Part shown: piece by piece, positions 14,525-24,621 of the stretch | Position numbering within the stretch: the stretch's first letter is position 1 | How the letters are laid out: each line of letters starts with the position of its first letter | Assembly (NCBI GenBank): GCA_026993645.1 | Contig: JALWSQ010000292.1 | Span: forward strand, 1-34,610 | DNA: 34,610 bases | Origin: Thiohalobacter sp. | GTDB taxonomy: Bacteria; Pseudomonadota; Gammaproteobacteria; Thiohalobacterales; Thiohalobacteraceae | Direction of reading: 5' to 3' | Program-made: the position numbers and the translations under genes | The notes under the pieces: generated by a model | Told to the model about the DNA's origin: nothing | Database searches by the model: none | Seen by the model: the letters and a program-made list of their open reading frames with translations, nothing else

Positions 14525-16339
14525 ATGTCCATTCGCGTCCTGCCACCCGAACTCGTCAACCAGATCGCCGCCGGCGAGGTGGTGGAACGCCCGGCATCGG
14601 TGGTCAAGGAGCTGGTGGAGAACAGCCTGGATGCCGGTGCCCGCCGCATCGAGATCGACGTCGAACTGGGCGGCAAGCGCCTGATCCGGGTGCGGGACGA
14701 CGGTTGCGGCATCCCGCGGGACGAGCTGGAACTGGCCCTGACCTCCCACGCCACCAGCAAGGTGGCCAGCCTGGCCGAACTCGAATCCGTGCGCAGCCTG
14801 GGCTTTCGCGGTGAGGCCCTGCCCAGCATCGCCTCGGTCTCGCGCCTGACCCTGACCTCCGCGACCGGTGAGGAGGGGCTGGGCTGGTCGCTCGGTCCGG
14901 ATGCGACGGAGCCCGTGCCCGCCCGCCATGCCCGGGGGACCACGGTGGAGGTGCGGGATCTGTTCGCCCGCATTCCGGCCCGCCGCAAGTTCCTGCGCAC
15001 CGACCTGACCGAATACCGCCACATCGAGCAGGCGGTGCGCCGCGTCGCCCTGTCCCGCAGCGAGGTGGCCATCGTCCTGCGCCGGGACGGCCGCACACTC
15101 TGGTCGCTGCCGGTGGCCGGTGACGCGGCCTCGCGCGATGCCCGGGTGGCCAGGCTCTGTGGGGCCGCCTTCGTGGAGCGCAGCCACTACCTGGAATACG
15201 CGGCGGCCGGCCTGGTCCTGCGCGGCTGGCTGGCCGAGCCCACCTTTTCCCGCAGCCAGGCCGACCTCCAGTTCTTCTTCGTCAACGGCCGGGCGGTGCG
15301 TGATCCGGTCCTGACCCATGCGCTGCGCCAGGCCTACCAGGACGTTCTCTATCATGGCCGGCAGCCCGCCTGCGTCCTGTTCCTGGAGCTGGACCCGGCG
15401 GCGGTGGACGTGAACGTTCATCCGGCCAAGGCGGAGGTCCGCTTTCGTGACGGGCGGCTGGTGCACGATTTCGTCCAGCGGACCCTGGCCAGCGCCATCG
15501 CTCGCATGGGACCCGCAGCGGGCACCGGGAGCGGTCCGGTTCCAGCCGTGGCCGAGGGCCCGTCTCACCGGTCCAGCCCGCCACCGGCAGCGGGGCGGCG
15601 ACCGGCCACCGACCCGGGTGGGGGCGGGGTGGCGGAACAGCTGGCCTTCTACGGGCGCCTGCACGGAGGGACGGCAGCGGCCCCGGCGGTCGGACCCCGG
15701 CCCGAAGCCGCGGGTACCGCCGCCGGCCTGGCGGAACCGGAGCAGCCCGACGCGGATCCGCCGCTGGGTTACGCCCTGGCCCAGTTGCACGGTGTCTACA
15801 TCCTGGCCCAGAACCGGCACGGACTGGTGCTGGTGGACATGCACGCGGCGCACGAGCGCGTCACCTACGAGCGGCTCAAGCAGGAACTGGCCGCGGAGGG
15901 CATTCCCAGTCAGCCGCTGCTGGTACCGGTCACCCTGGCGGTCAGCGAGCGGGAGGCGGACCGGGCCGAGGAATGGGCCGGTATCTTCGCCCAGCTGGGG
16001 TTCGAGGTGGAACGCTCGGGGCCCGAGGGCCTGCGGGTGCGCGCCGTACCGGTGGCGCTGGCCGGCGCGGATACCGAGGCCCTGCTGCGGGACCTGCTGG
16101 CGGACCTGGAGGTCCATGGCACCACCGACCGTATCCGCCAGGCCATCCACCAGGTGCTGGCGGGCATCGCCTGCCATGGTTCGATCCGGGCCAACCGCAG
16201 CCTGACCCTGCCCGAGATGAACGCCCTGCTACGGGCCATGGAGCGCACCGAGCGCAGTGGCCAGTGCAACCATGGCCGACCGACCTGGGTCCAGCTGGAC
16301 ATGCAGTCCCTGGACCGGCTGTTCCTGCGGGGACGATGA
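14525..16339 (+). CDS. mutL: DNA mismatch repair protein MutL with endonuclease-type C-terminus
   Basis: MutL links mismatch recognition by MutS to strand removal. The 604-aa protein has a GHKL ATPase domain with VERPASVVKELVENSLDA, DDGCGIP, TSHATSK and GFRGEAL. A transducer domain and a proline/glycine-rich linker (about 330-400) follow. The C-terminal dimerisation domain carries DMHAAHERVTYE at 438-449, which fits the metal-binding endonuclease pattern DQHA(x)2E(x)4E, together with ACHGSIR (about 549-555) and C581 in QCNHGRPT. These are hallmarks of MutL proteins that nick DNA themselves in MutH-free bacteria, as in Pseudomonas. It overlaps miaA by four bases (ATGA). Confidence 0.96.
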   Translation: MSIRVLPPELVNQIAAGEVVERPASVVKELVENSLDAGARRIEIDVELGGKRLIRVRDDGCGIPRDELELALTSHATSKVASLAELESVRSLGFRGEALPSIASVSRLTLTSATGEEGLGWSLGPDATEPVPARHARGTTVEVRDLFARIPARRKFLRTDLTEYRHIEQAVRRVALSRSEVAIVLRRDGRTLWSLPVAGDAASRDARVARLCGAAFVERSHYLEYAAAGLVLRGWLAEPTFSRSQADLQFFFVNGRAVRDPVLTHALRQAYQDVLYHGRQPACVLFLELDPAAVDVNVHPAKAEVRFRDGRLVHDFVQRTLASAIARMGPAAGTGSGPVPAVAEGPSHRSSPPPAAGRRPATDPGGGGVAEQLAFYGRLHGGTAAAPAVGPRPEAAGTAAGLAEPEQPDADPPLGYALAQLHGVYILAQNRHGLVLVDMHAAHERVTYERLKQELAAEGIPSQPLLVPVTLAVSEREADRAEEWAGIFAQLGFEVERSGPEGLRVRAVPVALAGADTEALLRDLLADLEVHGTTDRIRQAIHQVLAGIACHGSIRANRSLTLPEMNALLRAMERTERSGQCNHGRPTWVQLDMQSLDRLFLRGR

Positions 16340-17295
16340 GCGGCCCGATACCGGGCGGCGGTGACCGGCCCCTGCTGTGTCTGCTCGGACCCACCGCCAC
16401 CGGCAAGACCGCATTGGCGGTGGAGTTGGTGGCGCGGTTGCCGCTGGAGATCGTCAGCGTCGATTCGGTGATGGTCTACCGCGGCATGGACATCGGTACC
16501 GCCAAGCCCCCGCCCGAACTGCGCGCCGTCGCCCCCCATCACCTGGTGGACATCCTGGATCCGGCCGAGTCCTACTCCGCGGCCCGATTCGTGGCCGATG
16601 CCGAACGGGTCATGGCCGGCATTCGCCGCCGCGGCCGCATTCCGCTGCTGGTGGGCGGTACCTTTCTCTACTTTCGCGCCCTGTGCGAGGGGCTGGGTCC
16701 CCTGCCGGCGGCCGATCCCCGGTTGCGGGCCCGGCTGGCGGCGGAGCTGCGCCAGCTGGGGACGGCCGCACTCCATGCCCGGCTACGCCGACTCGACCCG
16801 GCCGCGGCGGAGCGGATCCACCCCAACGATCCCCAGCGCATCCAGCGGGCATTGGAGGTCTGTGAACTCACCGGCCGCCCCATGACCGAACAGTGGCGCC
16901 CCCCTGCCCGCCGTCCCAGGCGCTGTCTCCGTATCGCCCTGGTGCCCTCGGACCGGCAGCGGCTCGACCGGTGTATCGAGGCCCGGCTCGATGCCATGCT
17001 GGCGGCCGGTCTGGTGGCGGAGGTGGAGGCCCTGTTCCGGCGGCCGGACCTGGGGCCGGAACTTCCCTCCATGCGGGCAGTCGGATATCGGCAGGTGTGG
17101 CAGTACCTCGCCGGCGACTGTGAACGGACCGCGCTCAAGCCGCGCATCCTGGCCGCCACCCGGCAGTATGCCAAGCGCCAGCTCACCTGGCTGAAGAAGG
17201 AATCCATCGATTTCCGCTTCGACCCGGAGAGCCCGGATTTGTTGGATTCCATTCAGGCAGTTATCATGCGGGATCTGCTTGCTGTGGAGGGCTGA
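16336..17295 (+). CDS. miaA: tRNA dimethylallyltransferase
   Basis: MiaA adds a dimethylallyl group to A37 of tRNAs that read UNN codons. The 319-aa enzyme shows the P-loop LLGPTATGKTALAVEL (about 15-30), DSVMVYRGMDIGTAKP (about 41-56), the PHHLVDILDP motif, VGGTFLYFRALCEGLGPLP, HPNDPQRIQRALEVCELTG and the late ATRQYAKRQLTWLKKE segment. The open frame extends far back into mutL, but the ATG at 16336, overlapping the mutL stop in ATGA, gives the normal length and coupling. hfq follows after a 139-base, AT-richer gap that likely holds extra promoters. Confidence 0.96.
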   Translation: MSGPIPGGGDRPLLCLLGPTATGKTALAVELVARLPLEIVSVDSVMVYRGMDIGTAKPPPELRAVAPHHLVDILDPAESYSAARFVADAERVMAGIRRRGRIPLLVGGTFLYFRALCEGLGPLPAADPRLRARLAAELRQLGTAALHARLRRLDPAAAERIHPNDPQRIQRALEVCELTGRPMTEQWRPPARRPRRCLRIALVPSDRQRLDRCIEARLDAMLAAGLVAEVEALFRRPDLGPELPSMRAVGYRQVWQYLAGDCERTALKPRILAATRQYAKRQLTWLKKESIDFRFDPESPDLLDSIQAVIMRDLLAVEG

Positions 17296-17434
17296 AACGG
17301 TCTATCCTTAGCGGGCATCCCGGACGCTCGGGAAGCAACTTTAATTTTCAGGTCTGTGCGATTCAGAGCACTCGGTTGATGAACCAAATGGGAGATATGA
17401 TTTGGCTCATATAACTAGAAGAAGGAGAACAGAA
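17296..17434 (+). promoter_or_regulatory. hfq upstream region with dyads
   Basis: This gap is AT-richer than its surroundings. CCAAAT (17384-17389) and ATTTGG (17400-17405) form an inverted repeat across ten bases. GTGC/GCAC (17356-17359 and 17368-17371) and GGTT/AACC (17374-17377 and 17382-17385) are smaller dyads. TATAAC near 17410-17415 could be a -10 element without a clear -35. The Shine-Dalgarno AAGGAG is at 17422-17427. In E. coli hfq has several promoters around miaA, so a local promoter is plausible. Confidence 0.45.
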
Positions 17435-17701
17435 ATGGCCCGCGGACAATCATTGCAAGAACCTTTCCTCAACACCCTGCGCAAGGAGAGGGTCCCGGTA
17501 TCGATCTACTTGGTGAACGGCATCAAGCTCCAGGGGCAGATCGAGTCCTTCGACCAATTCGTGGTCCTGTTGAAGAACAGTGTCAGCCAGATGGTCTACA
17601 AGCATGCCATCTCGACCGTGGTCCCGGCGCGCAACGTACGTCTGTCGCTCCATCCCGAGGCAGGCAGCCAGGGCAACGGTGGTAACGGCGACAACGGCTG
17701 A
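17435..17701 (+). CDS. hfq: RNA chaperone Hfq
   Basis: Hfq is a hexameric Sm-like ring that pairs small RNAs with mRNAs. The 88-aa product has [20 protein letters not shown] at the start, the Sm1 core with [20 protein letters not shown] (Gln, Asp and Phe of the proximal U-binding face) and the Sm2 signature YKHAIST (about 55-61). The C-terminal tail is short and Gly/Asn-rich, shorter than in E. coli. ATG 17435 follows a strong AAGGAG; the in-frame GTG/ATG-like starts upstream add non-conserved residues. hflX begins directly after its stop. Confidence 0.97.
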   Translation: MARGQSLQEPFLNTLRKERVPVSIYLVNGIKLQGQIESFDQFVVLLKNSVSQMVYKHAISTVVPARNVRLSLHPEAGSQGNGGNGDNG

Positions 17702-19051
17702 GTGGTCGGCGCCGCTGCGGCCGGGGATGCCGGTGGCTTGAACCGGCCGGCCCGCCGGGGCGAGGCAGCGGTCCTGGTCCATGTCCGGCTGGAACAGGAC
17801 CGGACCCTGGACGACGCCGGGGAGTTCCATGCCCTGGCCTGTTCGGCCGGGGCCGATGTGCGGGGCAGTATCCAGGTCCCGCGCCGGCAGCCCGATCCGC
17901 GCTGGTTCATCGGCAGCGGCAAGGTCGAGGCCGTCGCCGCCATGGTACGGGACCGGGCCGCCGAGCTGGTGCTGGTGGACCATCACCTCTCCCCCAGCCA
18001 GGAACGCAACCTGGAACGCCGGCTGGGTTGCCGGGTTCTGGACCGCACCGGTCTCATCCTCGACATCTTCGCCCAGCGGGCGCGTTCCTTCGAGGGCAAG
18101 CTCCAGGTCGAACTGGCGCAATTGCGGCACCTGTCCACCCGCCTGGTGCGGGGCTGGACCCACTTGGAACGGCAGAAGGGCGGTATCGGGCTGCGCGGGC
18201 CGGGCGAGACCCAGCTGGAGATGGACCGACGGCTGATCGGTATCCGTATCCGCCAACTCCGCCAGCGCCTGGAACGGGTGCGGCGCCAGCGCCGCCAGGG
18301 GCGCCGGGCCCGGAACCGGGCCGGGTTGCCGACGCTGTCCATCGTGGGCTACACCAATGCTGGCAAGTCCACCCTGTTCAATGCCCTGACCGGCGCCTCG
18401 GTCCATTCGGCGGACCAGCTGTTCGCGACCCTGGATCCCACCCTGCGCCGGCTCGAGTTGCCCGGCCTGGGGCCGGTGATCCTGGCCGATACCGTCGGTT
18501 TCGTGCGCAAGCTGCCCCACGACCTGGTGGCGGCCTTCCAGTCCACCCTGGAGGAGACGCGGGAGGCCGATCTGCTGCTGCACCTGGTGGACGCCAGCGA
18601 TCCCTGCCACCGCGAGCGGGTGGCGCAGGTGGACCGGGTGCTGGCCGAGATCGGTGCGGCGGAGGTGCCACAGCTGCGCCTGTACAACAAGATCGACCGC
18701 GCCGGCCTGTCCCCGCGTGTCCAGCATGATGATCGGGGTCGGGTGGTGGCGGTCTGGATGTCCGCTACCACCGGTGCCGGCCTGGACCTGCTGCGCCAGG
18801 CCTTGGTGGAGTGTCTCGGCAGCGCCTGCGTGGAGGGCTGGCTTCCCCTGCCCGCGGCGGGCGGACGCCTGCGCGCCCGCCTGTTCGCGGCCGGCGCAGT
18901 GGCCGGCGAGGCCCTGGATGCCAGCGGTCGTTCCTGGCTCCACGTGCGCCTGCCCCAGGGCGAGCTCTGCCGTCTCTGCCGGGGCGAGGGCGTGGATTCG
19001 GCATTGCAGCCGGTGCCGGATTTCCTTGCGGGTGGCGTACAACCCCCATAG
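17702..19051 (+). CDS. hflX: Ribosome rescue GTPase HflX
   Basis: HflX is a GTPase that binds the 50S subunit and splits stalled or heat-stressed 70S ribosomes. The 449-aa product has an N-terminal HflX domain (about 20-200, with SPSQERNLERRLGCRVLDR, LILDIFAQRARSFEGKLQVE and GGIGLRGPGETQLEMDRR). The G domain follows, with G1 GYTNAGKSTL, G3 DTVGF and G4 NKID, then a C-terminal domain. GTG 17702 directly follows the hfq stop and gives about 12 extra residues compared with E. coli. TTG 17738 is an alternative start. Neither has a strong Shine-Dalgarno, so coupling to hfq translation is likely. Confidence 0.95.
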   Translation: MVGAAAAGDAGGLNRPARRGEAAVLVHVRLEQDRTLDDAGEFHALACSAGADVRGSIQVPRRQPDPRWFIGSGKVEAVAAMVRDRAAELVLVDHHLSPSQERNLERRLGCRVLDRTGLILDIFAQRARSFEGKLQVELAQLRHLSTRLVRGWTHLERQKGGIGLRGPGETQLEMDRRLIGIRIRQLRQRLERVRRQRRQGRRARNRAGLPTLSIVGYTNAGKSTLFNALTGASVHSADQLFATLDPTLRRLELPGLGPVILADTVGFVRKLPHDLVAAFQSTLEETREADLLLHLVDASDPCHRERVAQVDRVLAEIGAAEVPQLRLYNKIDRAGLSPRVQHDDRGRVVAVWMSATTGAGLDLLRQALVECLGSACVEGWLPLPAAGGRLRARLFAAGAVAGEALDASGRSWLHVRLPQGELCRLCRGEGVDSALQPVPDFLAGGVQPP

Positions 19052-19128
19052 AATTCCCCCCTTGATCGGTCCCGCACCCCTTATCTGACTGCATCGGCCC
19101 GCCGCGGGAGGGCTTCTGGAGTGCTGGT

Positions 19129-20334
19129 ATGGCCTGGAACGAACCGGGTGGAGGCAGGAACCAGGATCCCTGGGGTGGACGCGGGGACCAGGGCCCTCCT
19201 GATCTCGACGAGGTCCTGCGGCGCCTGCAGCGGCGGCTGGGCGGGCTGTTCGGCGGCCGGGGCGGCCATAGTGGTGGCGGCCGCGGCCCGGGTGCCCAGG
19301 CCAGCGGCATGGGTGCCGGCATCATCGTCGTGGTCCTGGCCCTGTTCTGGTTCTTCTCCGGCATCTACATCATCGACCAGGGCAAGCGGGGCGTGGTCCT
19401 GCGCTTCGGCCGCTTCACCGAGGTGACCATGCCGGGGCCGCACTGGCACATTCCCTATCCGGTCGAGCGCGTGTACAAGGTGGACGTGGGCCAGCAGCGG
19501 TTCGTGGAGATCGGCTACCGCTCCGCCCATGGCCGCACCAGCGGCGCGGTGGCGGTGCCCAAGGAGGCCCTGATGCTGACCGCGGACGAGAACATCGTCG
19601 CGGTCCAGATCGCCGTGCAGTACCAGGTCAAGGACCCCCAGGCCTACCTGTTCAATGTGCGTGATCCCGCCGCCACCCTGAAACAGGTGACCGAGAGCGC
19701 CCTGCGCGAGGTGATCGGTAAGAGCAAGATGGACTTCGTGCTGACCGAGGGTCGTAGCGAGATCGTGGCGCGGACCCGCGCCCTGGTGCAGAAGATCCTG
19801 GACCAGTACCACACCGGGCTCTATGTCACCTCGGTGAACCTGCAGGACGCTCAGCCGCCGGAGCAGGTGCAGGCAGCGTTCCACGACGCCATCAAGGCAC
19901 GCGAGGACGAGGCGCGGCTGAAGAATGAGGCCGAGGCCTATGCCAACGATGTCATCCCCCGTGCCCGGGGCGCTGCCGCGCGCAAGCGGGCCGAGGCCAA
20001 CGGCTACAAGGAGGCGGTCATCGCCCGCGCCCAGGGTGATGCGGCCCGGTTCGAGCAACTGCTGGCCGAGTACCGCAAGGCGCCGGAGGTGACCCGCAAG
20101 CGGCTGTACCTGGAGACCATGGAGGCCATTCTGTCGGATACCTCGAAGGTTATGCTGGACCTCAAGCAGGGATCCAATCTGGTCTATCTGCCGCTGGACC
20201 GGCTCCTGGGGCAGCCGGCGGCCAAGGCACCCAAGGAACCTTTCGTCCAGAACCCGCCGTCACGTTCGAATTCACGCCCGGCCGGCCGTGCCCGGCGATC
20301 GGAACGCAATCGTCCCATACGGGAGTCACGCTGA
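19129..20334 (+). CDS. hflK: FtsH protease modulator HflK
   Basis: HflK is a SPFH/prohibitin-family inner-membrane protein that with HflC forms a large periplasmic cage around the FtsH protease and controls its access to membrane substrates. The 401-aa product has a cytoplasmic Gly-rich N-terminus (about 1-62), one transmembrane segment (about 64-84), the SPFH domain starting at IIDQGKRGVVLRFGRF, and a long coiled region (about 240-320). Its C-terminus is Arg/Ser-rich. The Shine-Dalgarno TCTGGAG precedes ATG 19129. Its stop shares one base with the hflC ATG (TGATG), so the two partners are made together. Confidence 0.96.
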   Translation: MAWNEPGGGRNQDPWGGRGDQGPPDLDEVLRRLQRRLGGLFGGRGGHSGGGRGPGAQASGMGAGIIVVVLALFWFFSGIYIIDQGKRGVVLRFGRFTEVTMPGPHWHIPYPVERVYKVDVGQQRFVEIGYRSAHGRTSGAVAVPKEALMLTADENIVAVQIAVQYQVKDPQAYLFNVRDPAATLKQVTESALREVIGKSKMDFVLTEGRSEIVARTRALVQKILDQYHTGLYVTSVNLQDAQPPEQVQAAFHDAIKAREDEARLKNEAEAYANDVIPRARGAAARKRAEANGYKEAVIARAQGDAARFEQLLAEYRKAPEVTRKRLYLETMEAILSDTSKVMLDLKQGSNLVYLPLDRLLGQPAAKAPKEPFVQNPPSRSNSRPAGRARRSERNRPIRESR

Positions 20335-21230
20335 TGTCCACCACGCGCATGTCGTTCGGGTTCGTCCTGGTGCCGCTGGCCGTCCTGGTGATCCTGGCTT
20401 CCTTCTCCCTGTTCACGGTGAACGAATGGGAACGGGTCATCATGTTCCGCCTGGGTGAGATCGTGCGTACCGACTTCAAGCCGGGGCTGCACCTGAAGAT
20501 CCCCTTCATCAACAACGTCCGCAAGTTCGATGGCCGCATCCTGACGCTGGACGTGGAACCGGAGCGGTTCCTCACCGTCGAGAAAAAAAACGTCATCGTC
20601 GATTCCTTCGTCAAGTGGCGCATCGCCGACGTGGGGCGTTACTACACGGCGGTCATGGGCGACGAGATCCAGGCCCAGCGGCGCCTGGAACAGATCATCA
20701 AGGACGGTATGCGTGGTGAGTTCGGCAAGCGCACCCTCAAGGAGGTGGTGTCGGGCGAACGCCGCCAGATCATGGATATCCTCACCCGCAAGGCCAATCA
20801 GGCGGCCAAGGACATTGGTATCGAGGTGGTGGACGTCCGCATCAAGCGCGTGGACCTGCCGGAACAGGTGAGCAACGCCGTGTTTCGCCGCATGGAGGCG
20901 GAGCGGGCGCGGGTGGCCAAGGAATACCGCTCGCGTGGTGCGGAGGCGGCGGAACGCATCCGCGCCGACGCCGACCGCCAGCGCCAGGTGCTGCTGGCCG
21001 ATGCCTACCGCGACGCGGAGAAGATCCGTGGCGAGGGCGATGCCAAGGCGGCGGAGATCTACGCCCGGGCCTATCGCAAGGATCCGGATTTCTTCGCCTT
21101 CTACCGGTCGCTGCAGAGCTACCGCGAGGCATTCCATGGCCGCCGCGACCTGTTCGTGCTACGGCCGGACAGCGAATTCTTCCAGTATTTCCGCAGCGAG
21201 CGTGGCAAGCATGGCGCCCAGGGTCGCTGA
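20334..21230 (+). CDS. hflC: FtsH protease modulator HflC
   Basis: HflC is the SPFH partner of HflK. The 298-aa product has one N-terminal transmembrane segment (about 10-27), FTVNEWERVIMFRLGEIV at the start of the SPFH domain, and a charged coiled-coil (about 165-245) ending in the typical EIYARAYRKDPDFFAFYRSL segment. It starts on the last base of the hflK stop, with CGGGAG nine bases upstream. Acidic and alanine-rich helices match the cage-wall structure of the family. Confidence 0.96.
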   Translation: MSTTRMSFGFVLVPLAVLVILASFSLFTVNEWERVIMFRLGEIVRTDFKPGLHLKIPFINNVRKFDGRILTLDVEPERFLTVEKKNVIVDSFVKWRIADVGRYYTAVMGDEIQAQRRLEQIIKDGMRGEFGKRTLKEVVSGERRQIMDILTRKANQAAKDIGIEVVDVRIKRVDLPEQVSNAVFRRMEAERARVAKEYRSRGAEAAERIRADADRQRQVLLADAYRDAEKIRGEGDAKAAEIYARAYRKDPDFFAFYRSLQSYREAFHGRRDLFVLRPDSEFFQYFRSERGKHGAQGR

Positions 21231-21279
21231 GGGGCAGCGGTCCGCCGCGGCAGCGCCGGTGCAGGCGGCGGCCTGATCC

Positions 21280-21468
21280 ATGTGGCGGGACCTGGGGGCC
21301 GCCCTGGCCCTGGTGCTGGTGCTGGAAGGCATCTGGCCGTTCGTCGACCCCGCAGGATTCCGGCGGGCCGTGCAGCGGCTGGCATTGCAGGACGACCGTT
21401 TCCTGCGCGGGGCCGGGCTGGCGGGCATGGGGGCGGGCCTGGTTCTGCTCTACCTGGTGCGTCACTGA
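21280..21468 (+). CDS. DUF2065 small membrane protein (YjeT-like)
   Basis: This 62-aa protein has two hydrophobic helices (about 5-22 and 43-60) around the DUF2065 signature GIWPFVDPAGFRRAVQRLA. No activity is known. In gammaproteobacteria it is the conserved small gene between hflC and purA (yjeT in E. coli), which suggests a link to the HflKC/FtsH membrane complex, but that is inference from context. The start ATG 21280 is 49 bases after hflC, with AGGCGG upstream. Confidence 0.85.
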   Translation: MWRDLGAALALVLVLEGIWPFVDPAGFRRAVQRLALQDDRFLRGAGLAGMGAGLVLLYLVRH

Positions 21469-21499
21469 ACCCGGCCGCTGTCGCCAGTGATGGCTGCGC

Positions 21500-21547
21500 C
21501 CGGTCCCGCCTGGGCCGGGGCCGGGCGGACAAGGGGAGCGGGACCGG
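21500..21547 (+). other. Inverted repeat ahead of hisZ
   Basis: CCGGTCCCGC (21500-21509) and GCGGGACCGG (21538-21547) are perfect reverse complements. The loop contains a further GGCC-GG-GGCC dyad. The structure fills the gap between the DUF2065 gene and hisZ and ends ten bases before the hisZ Shine-Dalgarno. Only a short ATTT follows, so termination would be weak at best. It may be an attenuator-like or translation-control hairpin. Confidence 0.6.
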
Positions 21548-21571
21548 ATTTCCATCGAGAGGACGAGGCTG

Positions 21572-24098
<2,527 letters not shown>

Positions 24099-24102
24099 CA
24101 GG

Positions 24103-24128
24103 GCCGGCCGTCGCTTCCGGCAGCCGGC
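24103..24128 (+). terminator. Weak terminator-like hairpin after purA
   Basis: GCCGGC (24103-24108) can pair with GCCGGC (24123-24128), flanked by GG and CC that extend the stem slightly. It lies four bases after the purA stop. Only a broken pyrimidine run with ACCTTTCCCTG follows, so intrinsic termination is uncertain. Confidence 0.35.
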
Positions 24129-24150
24129 GCCCCAGACCTTTCCCTGACAG

Positions 24151-24191
24151 GTCGATCCTGGATCCAGAGAGTCGATGCACTGACCTGGATC
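24151..24191 (+). promoter_or_regulatory. Palindrome and repeats upstream of the EPS promoter (possible activator site)
   Basis: CTGGATCCAG (24158-24167) is a perfect 10-bp palindrome. GTCGAT occurs on both sides (24151-24156 and 24171-24176), and CTGGATC repeats at 24185-24191. The palindrome centre is about 80 bases before the start site predicted from the sigma-54-like element, a usual place for an enhancer-binding protein site. No binding protein can be assigned from sequence. Confidence 0.4.
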
Positions 24192-24214
24192 AACGTTTGC
24201 GCTCGCCAAATCTC

Positions 24215-24230
24215 TGGCGCATGCTATGCT
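24215..24230 (+). promoter_or_regulatory. Sigma-54-like -24/-12 promoter of the exopolysaccharide locus
   Basis: TGGCGC-ATGCT-ATGCT fits the RpoN pattern TGGCACG-N4-TTGCW at nine of 12 defined positions. The invariant GG (24216-24217) and GC (24228-24229) have the required spacing. The start site would be near 24241. The same bases also read as an extended sigma-70 -10 (TGcTATGCT, 24222-24230) without a good -35, so the sigma factor is not settled. It is the only convincing promoter in the 523-base purA-ATPase gap. Confidence 0.5.
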
Positions 24231-24248
24231 CTTATTCCCAAGCCCCGG

Positions 24249-24317
24249 TTTGAACTGTAGGAATATTCTTACAAAATATTCGGAAGCAAAGGGCTCCATC
24301 CATTGGTATATTAGAAT
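24249..24317 (+). promoter_or_regulatory. AT-rich island with GAATATTC repeats
   Basis: Within GC-rich surroundings this stretch contains GAATATTC (24261-24268, a palindrome) and AATATTC again at 24275-24281. TTGAAC is at 24250-24255, and TATATT and TAGAAT are at 24307-24312 and 24312-24317. It could hold a second sigma-70 promoter, but the -35/-10 spacings do not fit well. It could also be a protein-binding site such as for a nucleoid protein. Confidence 0.35.
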
Positions 24318-24366
24318 CAGCCGAAGGGTGTTTCCGCCCCGGTGGCCGGGGTTGCCGGATGGGGTC

Positions 24367-24538
24367 ACGGCGGGAAGGGGACACCCGGTGGTTTCCTCGT
24401 CCCCGGTCGCCGTATAGGCCCAGGGACGGTGGCACCCCGCTAAAGTGCGGCAAGGTATCGGCCGACCTTGGCGGGAGAGGGGGATGCCATGCACCCGAGC
24501 CGGTCGTCCTGGACGGGCGGGGTGGCCGGGGTGCATGG
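24367..24538 (+). ncRNA. Structured leader ahead of the exopolysaccharide operon (candidate cis-regulatory RNA)
   Basis: Four stem-loops follow each other. A: ACGGCG/CGCCGT (24367-24372 with 24408-24413) outside GGGGAC/GTCCCC (24377-24382 with 24399-24404). B: CCGC/GCGG (24437-24440 with 24447-24450). C: CAAGGT/ACCTTG (24451-24456 with 24465-24470). D: CCATGCACCC/GGGTGCATGG (24487-24496 with 24529-24538), with CGTCCTGGACG inside. All stems are exact. The element lies in the untranslated leader, ending 83 bases before the GTG start of the first gene. I did not recognise the c-di-GMP, cobalamin or guanidine riboswitch cores. A high-GC background raises the chance of fortuitous pairing. Confidence 0.45.
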
Positions 24539-24621
24539 TCGACTCGGACCGGGCCGGCTGTCGTGGGCGGCGCGTGCTGGCGAGCGGCCCGGATACCGGC
24601 CCATTGGGGAGGACGCAGTCC

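Noticed and set aside
12503-16177. 1224-codon open frame on the minus strand across tsaE, amiB and mutL
   Set aside because: The plus-strand genes are clearly real. High GC with biased third positions suppresses stops on the opposite strand. The translation has no family signature and is Gln/His/Gly/Arg-rich.
24431-24449. TGGCAC followed by GTGC as another sigma-54 promoter
   Set aside because: The GG-to-GC spacing is four bases too long for RpoN binding.
24330-24560. Known riboswitch (c-di-GMP GEMM, cobalamin, guanidine)
   Set aside because: By eye the conserved cores of these classes are absent, although a covariance scan would be the proper test.
24445-24621. N-terminal extension of the ATPase gene by about 59 codons
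   Set aside because: The frame is open but the residues are Gly/Arg/Pro-rich and not family-like. GTG 24622 has a strong Shine-Dalgarno and gives the conserved YEQFYGF start.
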